Positions 35,183-44,103 are shown, counted from the first letter of the stretch. The stretch is DNA of 64,000 nt from Candidatus Bathyarchaeota archaeon (GCA_029259355.1 JAPDIZ010000002.1:587617-651616), one strand, 5' to 3'. Notes: generated by a model from the letters alone, not told the origin. Translations and numbers: made by a program.

Positions 35183-35968
35183 CTAGTGCGCATACCTAAA
35201 GAGCCTTACGTAAGTACCGTATTCTCTCCACCAATCCCACTCGCTGTAGCCGTAGTAGGGATAATACCTCTCCACTGCTTGGTAGATGTTGCTGTACATC
35301 TCGTCGTAGCTGTAGTAACGTTGATAGCACTCTTCGCTACACCACCTGCTGTACTCGCTTGTGTAGTCTTTGTACACGATCCACCCGTGAGTAGCCTCTA
35401 TAGCAACCCATTCGCCTTCATCGGTACGCACCAAGACCCACGCATGACTTCCTCTGCTGGGATCCCAAGGACATGCACCTACCACGATGTATGCATCGAA
35501 GCCAGCATCCTCCAAAGCCCACTCCAAGTACGCAGAAGAGTCGCTGCAGTCAAACACCCCCTCTTCGTAGCCAAGTGGAGGGTTGAACTCTTGAGAAATG
35601 AAGCGCTCAAGCTCTTCTAGGGTGTTTTGGTGGTTTGGGTAGGCGTCAGTAGCGTAGTAGCCTGGTGGTATGCCCGCATAGCCCTGAAGCATTGTCTGCA
35701 GCGCTTGGTTCTCGATCTTAAGCTTTTGATAATCTTGCTGCAAGCTCTGGTAGTTCTCATCCAACTCTTGGTAGCTCTTCTTCAAGTTCTCGTAGTCTTG
35801 TTTAAGCGCGTAGTAGCTCATCAACAGGTCTTGGTAGCTTATCCAGAGAAAGGCAAGAGCTATTCCAAAGCCAAACACCAAAACCAGCATTATTGCGCCA
35901 AAGCTACGCAACACACACCACCTCTTTTGAGCCTTTGAGGACGCGGAAAGTCTTATTTGGGTTTTCAC
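35183..35968 (-). CDS. Membrane-anchored coiled-coil transglutaminase-like protein
   Basis: The 261-residue protein has an N-terminal membrane helix (about residues 22-45), a coiled coil of near-repeating YQ-x-L-x-x-x-Y heptads (about 50-95), and a transglutaminase-like papain fold. Its candidate catalytic residues are Cys in FDCSDSSAYLEWALEDAGF, His in SHAWVLV and an acid in VAIEATHGW. The Tyr/Trp-rich C-terminus is unusual. It probably faces outward and acts as a peptidase or cross-linking enzyme. A second protein with the same plan lies at 63360-64000. The start is GTG at 35968. Confidence 0.7.
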   Translation of the reverse strand: MKTQIRLSASSKAQKRWCVLRSFGAIMLVLVFGFGIALAFLWISYQDLLMSYYALKQDYENLKKSYQELDENYQSLQQDYQKLKIENQALQTMLQGYAGIPPGYYATDAYPNHQNTLEELERFISQEFNPPLGYEEGVFDCSDSSAYLEWALEDAGFDAYIVVGACPWDPSRGSHAWVLVRTDEGEWVAIEATHGWIVYKDYTSEYSRWCSEECYQRYYSYDEMYSNIYQAVERYYPYYGYSEWDWWREYGTYVRLFRYAH

Positions 35969-36020
35969 AACCTAATGCGGCAACAGCAAACCAATCAACA
36001 CAGGCACAAGTCGGAGATGG

Positions 36021-36224
36021 ATGGGTGTGCGCCGAAGAGGTAACCTGCTGTTTACGATTGTGGTGATGTTCTTCGGGATATGGGCTGCGCTTACGCTAAT
36101 CGCTCCCTATACGCCAAGCGGAATCAGAAGCGCTCTTAGCCACATAGCCACCGTCTCCTTCTGGGTTTGGGTGATTTCACTAATAGTGCTGGTTGTCGCG
36201 TTTTTGCTGAAAGCTGTGAGATAG
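36021..36224 (+). CDS. Small two-helix membrane protein
   Basis: The 67-residue protein has a basic start (MGVRRRG) and two hydrophobic segments (about residues 8-27 and 43-63). No family is recognised. It is divergent from the coiled-coil transglutaminase-like gene, and CGGAGATGG just before the ATG could serve as ribosome binding site. Confidence 0.5.
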   Translation: MGVRRRGNLLFTIVVMFFGIWAALTLIAPYTPSGIRSALSHIATVSFWVWVISLIVLVVAFLLKAVR

Positions 36225-36393
36225 GGCTTCAATCTCCGGTTCCCATAACACTTTCCATCAAAAGCTTTTCATTCATCAAAATTCCTTAGAGAAGATGAGT
36301 TATTATTGAGTAATTGATCAACAAAGGGATAAATATGTATAAACGGAGGTTTATTCTGAGGTGTTTTGGGCTTGAGCAGGTTTGAGACAATAG

Positions 36394-36615
36394 AACAAGG
36401 TAGCTCCTCACGAAAAGCTTATGAATGAAGCAATGGCCTTGGCGAAAAAGCTCCGCTAGCGATAAAGACCTTTAAAGATGTGATCACATGACGCTCCATA
36501 ACATACCAGAAGTAGACTACGAGATGCACGCCTTCACCAAGCTCTTTGCAAAGACGCCCAAGAGGGTATGAAGGCATTTCTAGAGAAGCGCAAACTCACG
36601 TGGAAAGGTAGGTAA
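36394..36615 (+). pseudogene. Enoyl-CoA hydratase (crotonase) C-terminal remnant
   Basis: Four short pieces in different frames spell the end of a crotonase in the right order: NKVAPHEKLMNEAMALAKKL (36394 on), PLAIKTFKDVIT, IPEVDYEMHAFTKLFAKT and QEGMKAFLEKRKLTWKGR with the final stop at 36613-36615. At least three frameshifts and the missing N-terminal two thirds show the gene is dead. No other enoyl-CoA hydratase is in the window. The 170 bases before it hold nothing recognisable. Confidence 0.8.
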
Positions 36616-36726
36616 AACCCTCTCCTTTTTATCAAGCGAGAGCGCGGTTCTTTGCTTGCACCTACGTAGTATCGAAGGTTTAAGCCAGAACTCTTATTAT
36701 GTACGATTTATGAAGATGTATACGCT

Positions 36727-37029
36727 ATGAAAACGGTTTCGGCAAGAATTGATGAAGAGGTTCTGCGAGAAGTAGACGATATCGTGCGCAAAAGAGGGGT
36801 TGATCGCTCAGAGGTTATTAGAGAGCTTTTGAAGATAGGTCTACGCGAGTATAGGCTTAGAGAAGCTCTTGAGCTCGTAAGGGAGAGGCACGCAACGGTG
36901 TGGAGAGCAGCGGAGTTAGCTGGTGTTTCTTATCGAGAGATGCTTGAGAAGCTTAGGCAGCGTAATATACCTTTCCCACTTTCTAAAGAGGAGCTTCTGG
37001 CTGAGATCGAAGAGGTTAGCGGTAAGTAA
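36727..37029 (+). CDS. Ribbon-helix-helix/UPF0175 antitoxin-like protein
   Basis: This 100-residue protein has a CopG-type ribbon-helix-helix start (KTVSARIDEEVLREVDDIVRK, residues 2-45). A UPF0175-like helix-turn-helix follows (RHATVWRAAELAGVSYREMLEKL). Such proteins usually act as antitoxins of PIN toxins. No PIN gene follows here, so it is an orphan or acts on another toxin such as the one at 44186. A TATA-like CTTATTAT lies near 36692. The start is the ATG at 36727. Confidence 0.75.
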   Translation: MKTVSARIDEEVLREVDDIVRKRGVDRSEVIRELLKIGLREYRLREALELVRERHATVWRAAELAGVSYREMLEKLRQRNIPFPLSKEELLAEIEEVSGK

Positions 37030-37132
37030 CTCAGGGCCCTCCCCATACACCTTTGCAAAAAGCAGACTTATCAAAGTTTGAGCTGAGATTGTGCAAAGTA
37101 TCGCGTACAAGAAGAGAGCGAGAGCTTTCCAG

Positions 37133-39391
37133 CTATCCAAATAAACTCTTGGACCACCTGATGACACCTTCCCAGACGATCTCTAGCCAAAGAACTTCCC
37201 TCGTCTCTAGGGGAGTTCCCATTTCTCGCAGTAGCTTAGCCATATCCTGCGTTACTTCACTTATTTTGAACTCAAACTTTGATGACCACTCAATCGAGTT
37301 GGAGAGAAGCTTCCAAGCAGAGTCTGAGGTAGAGGATTCCGCCTCAAACGATATGTATACGGCTCGAACACCATCGGCTCTAAACCACTCATCGTGTACA
37401 ATTACTCCAGCTAGGTAATCGTCTGATACTGCAACCACTTTGGCCGGCCGGTACTTTTTGAAAAATTCGATGGCTAATCTTGCTCTTTCACCCGAGAACT
37501 CGAGTTCATAACCTTTTATGCTTATCTTTATCTTCGCATCCTCTATCGACAGATGTTCTGCAGAATCCAATAGTTCTAGGTCAAGACCAGACATCAAATC
37601 CTCGGCTGTGCTTCTATGCCCCGCATAGGTAAATCCAAATTCGCAGAGTTCTTCGTAAAGAGGTTCGACCTTTTCCTTAATTTTCACAACTTTTTCCTTA
37701 GTTACGCTTGATAGTTTAGAAGGAAACACATATTGCCATCCAAGCGTTGTGTAGGCACGGTGCCTTTCTGTATAGACCGATGACGGAATCTCGACTTCGA
37801 ATTCGGTTCCAAGTCCTTGAGTTACTTCATGCTGCTCTTCGACAATGAACCTCCCGCTGAACGGAACGTAGCTCGGGTGTAGCGGTGTGGTGCCAATCGC
37901 CCTTCCGATTGCTTGTGAATAAGGGTCTTCACTCTTGCAGAGAAATTCAGCGATTTGATCTCTTCCGTACTCGACGATTGGTGATAGGATCAAGCCAAGT
38001 AAGAGCGCAACGGTTTCATTCTCATAGGCTTCGGGGGTATCGCCTACGTGAGCTCTCGCACCGACCTCCGTAGCCTCCTCTCTGGTGTTGCCCGTCCAAA
38101 CTACTTCGTCAAAGATCGTTCCGTGCGTAGCTATCAAGCCCGCGTTACTTCCTCGACAGTACCTGATGAGCTCATCAGGAACAACCCATTCGTTGAGCAA
38201 TAGGTTTGATAAAATGATCACATTAGGCTTGAATTCTTCTAGCGAAGCCTCAACTTCATCAGGGTTTACGATTATGAAGTTGTAATTTCCGATCCTCTCC
38301 CAGTAGTGCCTCTTGACAATATTGAACTTCTTTACTTTTTGAGCTTCCTCCAAGAGCTGGCCAAACCATTTAGCCCCAACATCGTAAACAGCCATATCAG
38401 AAAGAGTTTCTGTAAACTGTTTGGCGTTTTGTTTTAGCAGCCAAAGCTTCACCCAAGGATCTACTATCATAACCTTCAAGCTACTCTCATCGTCTACTAC
38501 GAAATAGAGCCCCATCGGTCCCTCAAACTCGTTGCCATCCAAGTCTTCAACAACAAACTTGTAGAAGACAACGGTACCTGCTTGATGAGGTGGAATAGTT
38601 CCCTTTACCTCAAAGATCTTTGGAAGAGAAGTTCTAAACTCTACAACCTCAGTTTGGACCAATCGATTGATTTCTGTGCTTGCTTCCACCCAGTCTGCAC
38701 CGTTATTCGAGTAGAGGAGCTTAGCGTAAGACAGCCCTTTATTGTCTATCGCAATAGCTGTAACAGTGTAGCTCTCGTCGTCTCCCAAGACGAAGTGTTC
38801 TGGATAGAGATCCTTCATAACCAATATGGGAGGAAGCTTCTCTCGAATCGCCTCCAGCTTCTCCATAAGCTTTTCCCTCAAAGAAGCTTCCTCAACAGTC
38901 CAGTAAAGCTCAGCTGAGGGAACATACCCCACCTTTCTTGCAGAGATTAGGTAAGTGCCTGGCTCAAGCTCGCAATAAACGAAACCACTAGCATCGGTGT
39001 ATCCTACGAAGCGAGCATTCACGTAAACGCTAGCTCCCTCAATGGGAGAGCTGTCAGCAGTCACTTGAATACAAATGACCTGCTTAACTACACCCTCTTC
39101 CTCGAGGACATCTACCTCCGATACGGAGACTTCTAACTCCCTTTCCAACATGGAGGCAGTGTGTGCTTTTTGCTTTAAACGAACAGGTGCATACGCGTAT
39201 GGACTCCAATTCAAACCTGGAGAAACGCTTTCTGCCGCGGCTTTGATCGAATCAGAGCGCGATGTAAGCCACAAACCAGCAAGAAGGATGGAGCTGTACG
39301 CTGAGGATATGACTAATAGGATGATCAGCGACGACGACAACAGTGTTTTACGTTTGTCCATGAAAGACACCGCTGGTGCGTCTAATTTCAT
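37133..39391 (-). CDS. Large surface protein with carboxypeptidase-like and GATase-like domains
   Basis: The 752-residue protein has an N-terminal hydrophobic helix (about residues 16-40), so it is exported or anchored. At about 105-155 it has a carboxypeptidase-regulatory or PEGA-like beta domain (SPIEGASVYVNARFVGY, EPGTYLISARKVGY). The middle (about 300-480) and the C-terminal part (VYISFEAES...WKLLSNSIEW) resemble class-I glutamine-amidotransferase/ThuA folds, with PNVIILSN and GLIATHGT, but I see no clear Cys-His pair. The role is probably cell-surface binding. Base composition is more AT-rich than the backbone. Confidence 0.6.
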   Translation of the reverse strand: MKLDAPAVSFMDKRKTLLSSSLIILLVISSAYSSILLAGLWLTSRSDSIKAAAESVSPGLNWSPYAYAPVRLKQKAHTASMLERELEVSVSEVDVLEEEGVVKQVICIQVTADSSPIEGASVYVNARFVGYTDASGFVYCELEPGTYLISARKVGYVPSAELYWTVEEASLREKLMEKLEAIREKLPPILVMKDLYPEHFVLGDDESYTVTAIAIDNKGLSYAKLLYSNNGADWVEASTEINRLVQTEVVEFRTSLPKIFEVKGTIPPHQAGTVVFYKFVVEDLDGNEFEGPMGLYFVVDDESSLKVMIVDPWVKLWLLKQNAKQFTETLSDMAVYDVGAKWFGQLLEEAQKVKKFNIVKRHYWERIGNYNFIIVNPDEVEASLEEFKPNVIILSNLLLNEWVVPDELIRYCRGSNAGLIATHGTIFDEVVWTGNTREEATEVGARAHVGDTPEAYENETVALLLGLILSPIVEYGRDQIAEFLCKSEDPYSQAIGRAIGTTPLHPSYVPFSGRFIVEEQHEVTQGLGTEFEVEIPSSVYTERHRAYTTLGWQYVFPSKLSSVTKEKVVKIKEKVEPLYEELCEFGFTYAGHRSTAEDLMSGLDLELLDSAEHLSIEDAKIKISIKGYELEFSGERARLAIEFFKKYRPAKVVAVSDDYLAGVIVHDEWFRADGVRAVYISFEAESSTSDSAWKLLSNSIEWSSKFEFKISEVTQDMAKLLREMGTPLETREVLWLEIVWEGVIRWSKSLFG

Positions 39392-39474
39392 ATAAGCTCC
39401 CGGCTAAGAGCATATTTAATTTTAGCCAAAAATATGTAGATAAAAAAGCCCTATGTGAGGTTGAAAACTCTCGA

Positions 39475-40002
39475 CTAACGTAGATAACTAAAACCTCTGT
39501 AGATTAAGACTACCAGTAAGATAGTTGGAATGGCTTCCATAGAGAGAAATGCTGCTGTAAACAAGCCTGGTAACTTTGCGAAAATTATTAACCCAAAACA
39601 CGTAGCCACCAAGGAAGCTGCTATAGATATATAAGCTCCTACTCTGCTTGCGCTAAGCAGCATTCCGCCCCCAACTATCAAAATCGCGTATACAGCTGAG
39701 ATTACCGCCATAAATATCGCCAAAGATGTGAGCTCGGGGGGTATCGTCATTGGGTAGTAAAACGTTTCACTAATCCTCTGCACCAAGGTTTCTAGCAAAG
39801 AAAGTGCGGATATGGCTAAGTGGGTAAGCAAGAGCCCCGCAACTCCGTATGAGATTGAAAGCCACCCCGCCGCAGATATCGCTGGATGAAGCCTTTCTAT
39901 AGCGATTTCCTCCCTTTTTTCCAACCTAGTTACCTTTTCTCCGCAGTATGGGCAGAAAACGGCGTCAGCAGGGACTTCCTTGCCGCATTTAGGGCAAATC
40001 AT
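39475..40002 (-). CDS. Zinc-ribbon membrane protein
   Basis: The protein begins MICPKCGKEVPADAVFCPYCG, a zinc ribbon of two CPxCG knuckles, followed by about four membrane helices. I use the ATG at 40002, directly before the ribbon; the frame extends 22 codons upstream, but that part adds scattered Cys and has no family look. Such zinc_ribbon-TM proteins are common and uncharacterised in archaea. Confidence 0.7.
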   Translation of the reverse strand: MICPKCGKEVPADAVFCPYCGEKVTRLEKREEIAIERLHPAISAAGWLSISYGVAGLLLTHLAISALSLLETLVQRISETFYYPMTIPPELTSLAIFMAVISAVYAILIVGGGMLLSASRVGAYISIAASLVATCFGLIIFAKLPGLFTAAFLSMEAIPTILLVVLIYRGFSYLR

Positions 40003-40256
40003 GTCATTAGATAATTTTACCAGTCTGCATTTAATACTTGCTCTATCGCAACGGCAACAGTGACGCATACAACCTCTACATATGAGGACATCAACTATGC
40101 TAGCAACGTTTCTCCCACTACGCTAAGTATGTGGTCAGAGCCTCATTTGATGAAGTAAAGCTTTTACACCTACCCACTCCATAACAGCTATACGTAAAAA
40201 CACTCTCTCAACAAGAGGCGCTAGCTCTCCCAAGGACTTAGAAAAGGCTTAGCAAA

Positions 40257-40517
40257 CTAGTCCCCATACCTTTCTCGATAATACTGAGGAATTAGCTCGG
40301 GATCAAGCACCGAAAAATCCAGCTCATCTTCTTGGGGCTCGCCCAAGGCTCCAGAAAAATCCCTTACCCTCATCCTCTTCTTAGGCTTGATACGAGCTTC
40401 TTCCTCGTTGTAGAAGAGAAGGAGCTCAGAGCCTTCTCGAAGCCCCCAAGCACGCCTCACCTCGATTGGTAGAGTGATCTGCCCCTTCTTCCTAACCCTA
40501 AGACTAACCACCTTCAT
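40257..40517 (-). CDS. AbrB/SpoVT-type DNA-binding protein (antitoxin-like)
   Basis: The 86-residue protein has an N-terminal swapped-hairpin AbrB domain (VRKKGQITLPIEVRRAWGLREG). A charged tail follows that would bind a toxin (DELDFSVLDPELIPQYYRERYGD). The ATG at 40517 is preferred to an upstream in-frame start six codons earlier. The 3' flank (40069-40256) shows no toxin gene, so it appears orphaned. Confidence 0.78.
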   Translation of the reverse strand: MKVVSLRVRKKGQITLPIEVRRAWGLREGSELLLFYNEEEARIKPKKRMRVRDFSGALGEPQEDELDFSVLDPELIPQYYRERYGD

Positions 40518-40629
40518 AATCCAACCCAAAACCACTCAATCCAACAAAGAACTAATAATTCTTACCTGAGAGAAAGAAGTCAGCAAAATTTGAAGAATCT
40601 CCACAGCGAAGCCAAGCCCACTCAAGGAG

Positions 40630-40681
40630 CAAAGCCCTCTTTAGAGAACTGGAGGAGAAGCGGCTAAGGCCTTACCCCTAA
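40630..40681 (+). pseudogene. Short remnant similar to 42120-42160
   Basis: The plus strand reads ELEEKRLRPYP then a stop. The bases GGCTAAGGCCTTA recur in the frameshifted gene at 41956-42305, where LRPYP also occurs. The two look like fragments of one gene family. No start is seen here. The rest of the 280-base gap up to 40818 shows no gene. Confidence 0.35.
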
Positions 40682-40818
40682 GGGGCAAGAAGGTGTTAAG
40701 CCACGTGTCGTATAAAGCCTCTAAATAGCCTTCGCACTAAACTTGTGGAGTGCGCACCCATCGACAAGGGGGGAGAAGACTTGACAACCCCCTCAAGCAG
40801 CTTCTTTGGTGACTGGCC

Positions 40819-41769
40819 GTGGTGAACTACTTCCTAGTCTCGGTCTCCAATAGGGAGAACCTCGATCTATGCATCAAGCACTGTTTAGCTGGCTTTACCG
40901 ACAGTATCAACGGAGTTTGGGCTTTTTGCGAGATAAACGAGGGAGACTACGTCTCTTTTCTCTATGCGGCAAAGGCGCACAACCTCTACCAAGTTGTGGA
41001 AAAAGTTGCGTACAGAGATGCGGATAAGCTCCCTCCTTGGAAACCCATAACATTCCCCATATCCCGTAAAACGTACCACTTCCCTTTTCGGCTGCGGTTG
41101 AAGCTTGTTAGGAAGTTCGAGGAGTCGCTGATCAGAGCTGAATTCGCTTACGTAGCGGAAAACCTGCTTTTGAGAGGTGGATATAGGAAGACGCACTTCC
41201 AAGCCGACCAAACAACTTTGCAGAGCGTTTCCCAGATGGGAAGCGCAGTCAGCAGGGATAAGTGTGAGGAGCTGGTGCTTGAAGCTAGGGAGTTTGTACC
41301 CAAATTCACCACCAACAGATCGATGGTGAGCCCACCCCACGTATTTCCCTTTAGAGAAGTCATTCTGCAATCCGCTATTCGACAACACCTAAGCAGCGTA
41401 AACCACCTCAGAAGCTTTTTGGAAAAGATAGGCATCGACGAAGTTGACGCAAGCAAGCTGGAGGTTTTAGGCGAAAAAGCGCTAGCTGAGGGACACATCG
41501 ACATCTTCATCAAGCAAGCAGTTCCGATAGGCGTATCCAAGCGCATCATCGTAGAGGTCAAGATCGGTGAAGCTAGAAGAGCGGATTTCGAACAAGTCTC
41601 AGCCTACTTAAACGAGTTTGGTCCTGAGTGCCTAGGCGCAGTCATCATTGCGAGAGAATTTGCGAAAAGAGCATCTGAGGAGTTTGAGGAGAAAATCGCT
41701 TCAGTAAGGTACACCATTTCCTGCGACCTAAGCAAGCCACAAACATTCGAGCAGATCCAGGATCTCTGA
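40819..41769 (+). CDS. EVE-domain PD-(D/E)xK nuclease fusion, candidate modified-DNA restriction enzyme
   Basis: The 316-residue protein opens with an EVE/PUA-like domain (residues 1-110: NYFLVSVSNRENLDLC, NGVWAF, EGDYVSFLYAA), a fold that holds flipped modified bases in an aromatic cage. After a linker (HVFPFREVILQSAIRQHL) comes a nuclease core with AEGHIDIFI (Asp at about 231) and IIVEVKIGEA (Glu about 244, Lys about 246), as in NucS/DUF91-like nucleases. The arrangement fits a type IV restriction enzyme that reads modified DNA. It is a single gene with GTG start. It could also be an RNA-directed enzyme. Confidence 0.75.
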   Translation: MVNYFLVSVSNRENLDLCIKHCLAGFTDSINGVWAFCEINEGDYVSFLYAAKAHNLYQVVEKVAYRDADKLPPWKPITFPISRKTYHFPFRLRLKLVRKFEESLIRAEFAYVAENLLLRGGYRKTHFQADQTTLQSVSQMGSAVSRDKCEELVLEAREFVPKFTTNRSMVSPPHVFPFREVILQSAIRQHLSSVNHLRSFLEKIGIDEVDASKLEVLGEKALAEGHIDIFIKQAVPIGVSKRIIVEVKIGEARRADFEQVSAYLNEFGPECLGAVIIAREFAKRASEEFEEKIASVRYTISCDLSKPQTFEQIQDL

Positions 41770-41955
41770 AGCTAGAAAAAGCCATTTAGCAAAAATTAAA
41801 CAGCCACTACGCGATTTGCGCCAAGCAAAGACCACAAACGTGATGGCTTCGACGAAATACGCGATTTCTTGCGATTCAAGAAATTTCTGGATGAAAAAAG
41901 CTTTTTAAGGAAAAAGGGATCGATCGGATCGCCAAATCTAGGAGAGAAGCGCAAA

Positions 41956-42305
41956 ATGAGCTGGATGCTTCTGGAGGTGTTGAAGAAGGTGTGTGGGGAG
42001 GAGTCAGATTTGCCAAGCTATAGGGAGCCAAACGATTTCGAGAGGTGCAAAGTAAGGTTCTGTGTGGAGCAGCTTTCCGAAACCATCAATCAGCTAATAA
42101 TACCCGACGAAGACCTCGAAATCCTTTTGGAAAATCAGAGGAGGGGTGGCTAAGGCCTTATCCAAAGTTTGGAGAAAGAGCTTGGCTCTACGTAGGAAAA
42201 GCCTTTGACGTAGTGCTTTGGGATGAGGGAAACGGCTGGTACACGGTTTTAGCTATCCTCTTCAAAAGCCAAAGCCTATACGAATGGCTTAAGGAGGTGT
42301 ATTAG
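41956..42305 (+). pseudogene. Unknown small gene broken by a frameshift
   Basis: An ATG frame (41956-42153) gives a protein-like start, MSWMLLEVLKKVCGEES, and stops after LLENQRRGG. Without a new start, the next frame continues with sensible sequence (WLRPYPKFGERAWLYVGKAF, then DVVLWDEGNGWYTVLAILF) to 42305. One extra base near 42147 would join them. I therefore read one gene of about 115 codons with a frameshift. No family is recognised. Confidence 0.5.
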
Positions 42306-42367
42306 GCTTAATCGAATGCTTACCAACACTTTGGTTGGGCTAGCACCGAGGATTTTTCAAACACCCG

Positions 42368-42384
42368 CTCCTCGAATCGAGGAG
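42368..42384. repeat. Perfect inverted repeat next to a TATA box
   Basis: CTCCTCGA, one base, TCGAGGAG: an 8-bp perfect inverted repeat with a single central base. It abuts the TATA-like CTTTTATACC at 42386-42395 and is therefore placed as an operator for the following gene. It is less likely to be a terminator for the frameshifted gene before it. Confidence 0.5.
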
Positions 42385-42385
42385 G

Positions 42386-42395
42386 CTTTTATACC
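42386..42395 (+). promoter_or_regulatory. TATA box for the two-helix coiled-coil gene
   Basis: CTTTTATACC stands 40 bases before the GTG at 42426. Confidence 0.5.
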
Positions 42396-42425
42396 CCAAT
42401 TCGTTTAAGAACATTGGGGGTTTGT

Positions 42426-42755
42426 GTGGAGAAAGGTGAGCGTAGAAGCGTTTTAGATAGAGAGTTTCTCGGCATCGAGCTTAGGTATTGGCTTATATCG
42501 ATTACCTGCTGGGTTTTGATGGCTGTTTTCCTATACCTGATGTTTGTGCTTACCTCCATCGAGTACAACCTACTGTTTTCGACGATATCCACCATACTTG
42601 GGCTAACCTCTGTTCTTTCGCTTTTTCAATCGGCTACGAGAAAAGATATGCGGATGCTAAGACAAGACATCCAGCTGCTAAGAAAAGAAATCAGCCAGGG
42701 ATTCGAAAGCGTGGAAAGCGTTCTAAAACAGATGCTTGAGGAGGTTAGAAGGTAG
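42426..42755 (+). CDS. Two-helix membrane protein with C-terminal coiled coil
   Basis: The protein has two membrane helices (about residues 18-42 and 50-68). They are followed by a coiled coil in which KDMRMLRQDIQLLRKEISQG and SVESVLKQMLEEV show the heptad pattern. I choose GTG 42426 from the promoter position; TTG 42414 is in the same frame. No family is recognised. The 250 bases downstream hold no gene. Confidence 0.5.
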   Translation: MEKGERRSVLDREFLGIELRYWLISITCWVLMAVFLYLMFVLTSIEYNLLFSTISTILGLTSVLSLFQSATRKDMRMLRQDIQLLRKEISQGFESVESVLKQMLEEVRR

Positions 42756-43005
42756 CTGCTTCCAGCAGACAAAGCCAAACCCTTCAAACAGCCAAAGCAG
42801 GATATGGGCTTCTCAGAAAGAACTCGGTTATTTGAATATGGAAGTTTATCTCCTAACAACTGCAGCCACTATCAGCGCTATAGAAACTACAGCAAAACGC
42901 AACAAGCAATTTTGCAGCTTACGCCAAGCAGCCTAGTTCAAAGCAAACCAAAATCAGGTCATGTTCAAGGGAAAAAAGCTGGCAGTCTCCTACATCTCCA
43001 AGACG

Positions 43006-43188
43006 CTAGTGTTGAGATAAGCCGTGTCTCTCAGCAACTTCTTCCTCAACGATTTTCTCGAGATCTATTTCGTGGCGCAGTTTTTGAGCATAGGTTTGTA
43101 CGTAGTAGTTGACGTAGCTTTCAAACGGCTTTAGCACTCTAGCCACCCTCCCCCCTAAGCTCCACCACCAACGCCCAACTCTTTTCAA
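43006..43188 (-). CDS. Small hypothetical protein, 60 residues
   Basis: This TTG frame begins inside the stop codon of the gene at 43185-43796 (TTGA overlap), which is the usual form of translational coupling. The product starts MKRVGRWWWSLG and has a helical middle (FESYVNYYVQTYAQKL). No family is recognised. The overlap and shared strand are the main support. Confidence 0.45.
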   Translation of the reverse strand: MKRVGRWWWSLGGRVARVLKPFESYVNYYVQTYAQKLRHEIDLEKIVEEEVAERHGLSQH

Positions 43189-43796
43189 TAGCTCCTAAGA
43201 ACTTTTCTAAACAACGCATCGACTTCGGAGACATCAGGTGGGTTAAGCCCATCGCATATGACGCTTAGCTCAAGAACCTGATAATCCTCTTCATCAGTCA
43301 ACGCAAAATCAGCTTCTTCGTAGATAGAGTCAAGGTCACCAGATTCGTAGGCCTCGTCGATAGCTTTCTTCAGCTTCTTCAAAGCCCGCTTACCCAGCTC
43401 CAAGTGCCTGGAATACACCACCCTAACCCCATCACCAACCTCAATGTACACCTCATCAAAAGCCAGCTTACTATCCACACCTGCTTCAAACTGGAGGAAA
43501 AACCAAACACCATAATCCTTTGCGCTAACCTCAAAATCACTTAGGACGAAACCATCTATTCCCAAAACATCCCTTATCTCCCTGATAAAGAACCACCCAA
43601 AGTCAGCAGCAGCAAACAAATCAAAGAAAGCCCTTCCAACATCTCCACCCCTCTTCTCTAAAGCTTCGCGAAACGCAAGAGGCTTAAACTCAAAGCCCCA
43701 CACAAAACCCTCCAACAACGATTTCGGAGACAAACCCAGCCTCTCCACACGCTCCAAAAACCCATCCGAAAGAGATAGGCTAACCCGCTTACCCAA
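43185..43796 (-). CDS. Hypothetical protein with RHH-like start
   Basis: The 203-residue protein begins like a DNA-binding ribbon strand (KRVSLSLSDGFLERVERLG) and continues with an alpha/beta domain rich in aromatic and acidic residues (FGWFFIREIRDVLGIDGFVL). I recognise no family. It forms a coupled pair with the 60-residue gene that follows. Upstream lies a 150-base AT-rich gap. Confidence 0.55.
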   Translation of the reverse strand: MGKRVSLSLSDGFLERVERLGLSPKSLLEGFVWGFEFKPLAFREALEKRGGDVGRAFFDLFAAADFGWFFIREIRDVLGIDGFVLSDFEVSAKDYGVWFFLQFEAGVDSKLAFDEVYIEVGDGVRVVYSRHLELGKRALKKLKKAIDEAYESGDLDSIYEEADFALTDEEDYQVLELSVICDGLNPPDVSEVDALFRKVLRSY

Positions 43797-43953
43797 CAGA
43801 CGACACCCCCATAAGGTTATTCCTCGAAAAGTATTAAAAGCTCATCGCAAACCTGCAAAAAAGACAAAACAGAGAAAATTAATTGAGAACTTTTTCTCCA
43901 CAACAACGTCAAAACTTTGACAGTTATGGGCTGAGCTAGAGCAAACGGTTTTG

Positions 43954-44103
43954 ATGGATGAAGCGATCAGATATTTGATGGAGATGTCGGAGCCTAGAAG
44001 CAAGATAAGCGACTTAGCTGGGCTATGGGATGTAACTGACGAAGAAGTAGAGGAGATCTTAGCTAGCTTAAGAAGGGGGTGGAGGTCTCCAAAATCTGCT
44101 TAG
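43954..44103 (+). CDS. VapB-like antitoxin, 49 residues
   Basis: The frame starts with ATG at 43954 and encodes MDEAIRYLMEMSEPRSKISD and a predicted helix-turn-helix (LAGLWDVTDEEVEEILASLR). The end overlaps by 25 bases the start of a PIN frame (44079). This is the gene order and overlap of vapBC operons. The partner toxin is broken, so the antitoxin may be a leftover. Confidence 0.45.
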   Translation: MDEAIRYLMEMSEPRSKISDLAGLWDVTDEEVEEILASLRRGWRSPKSA

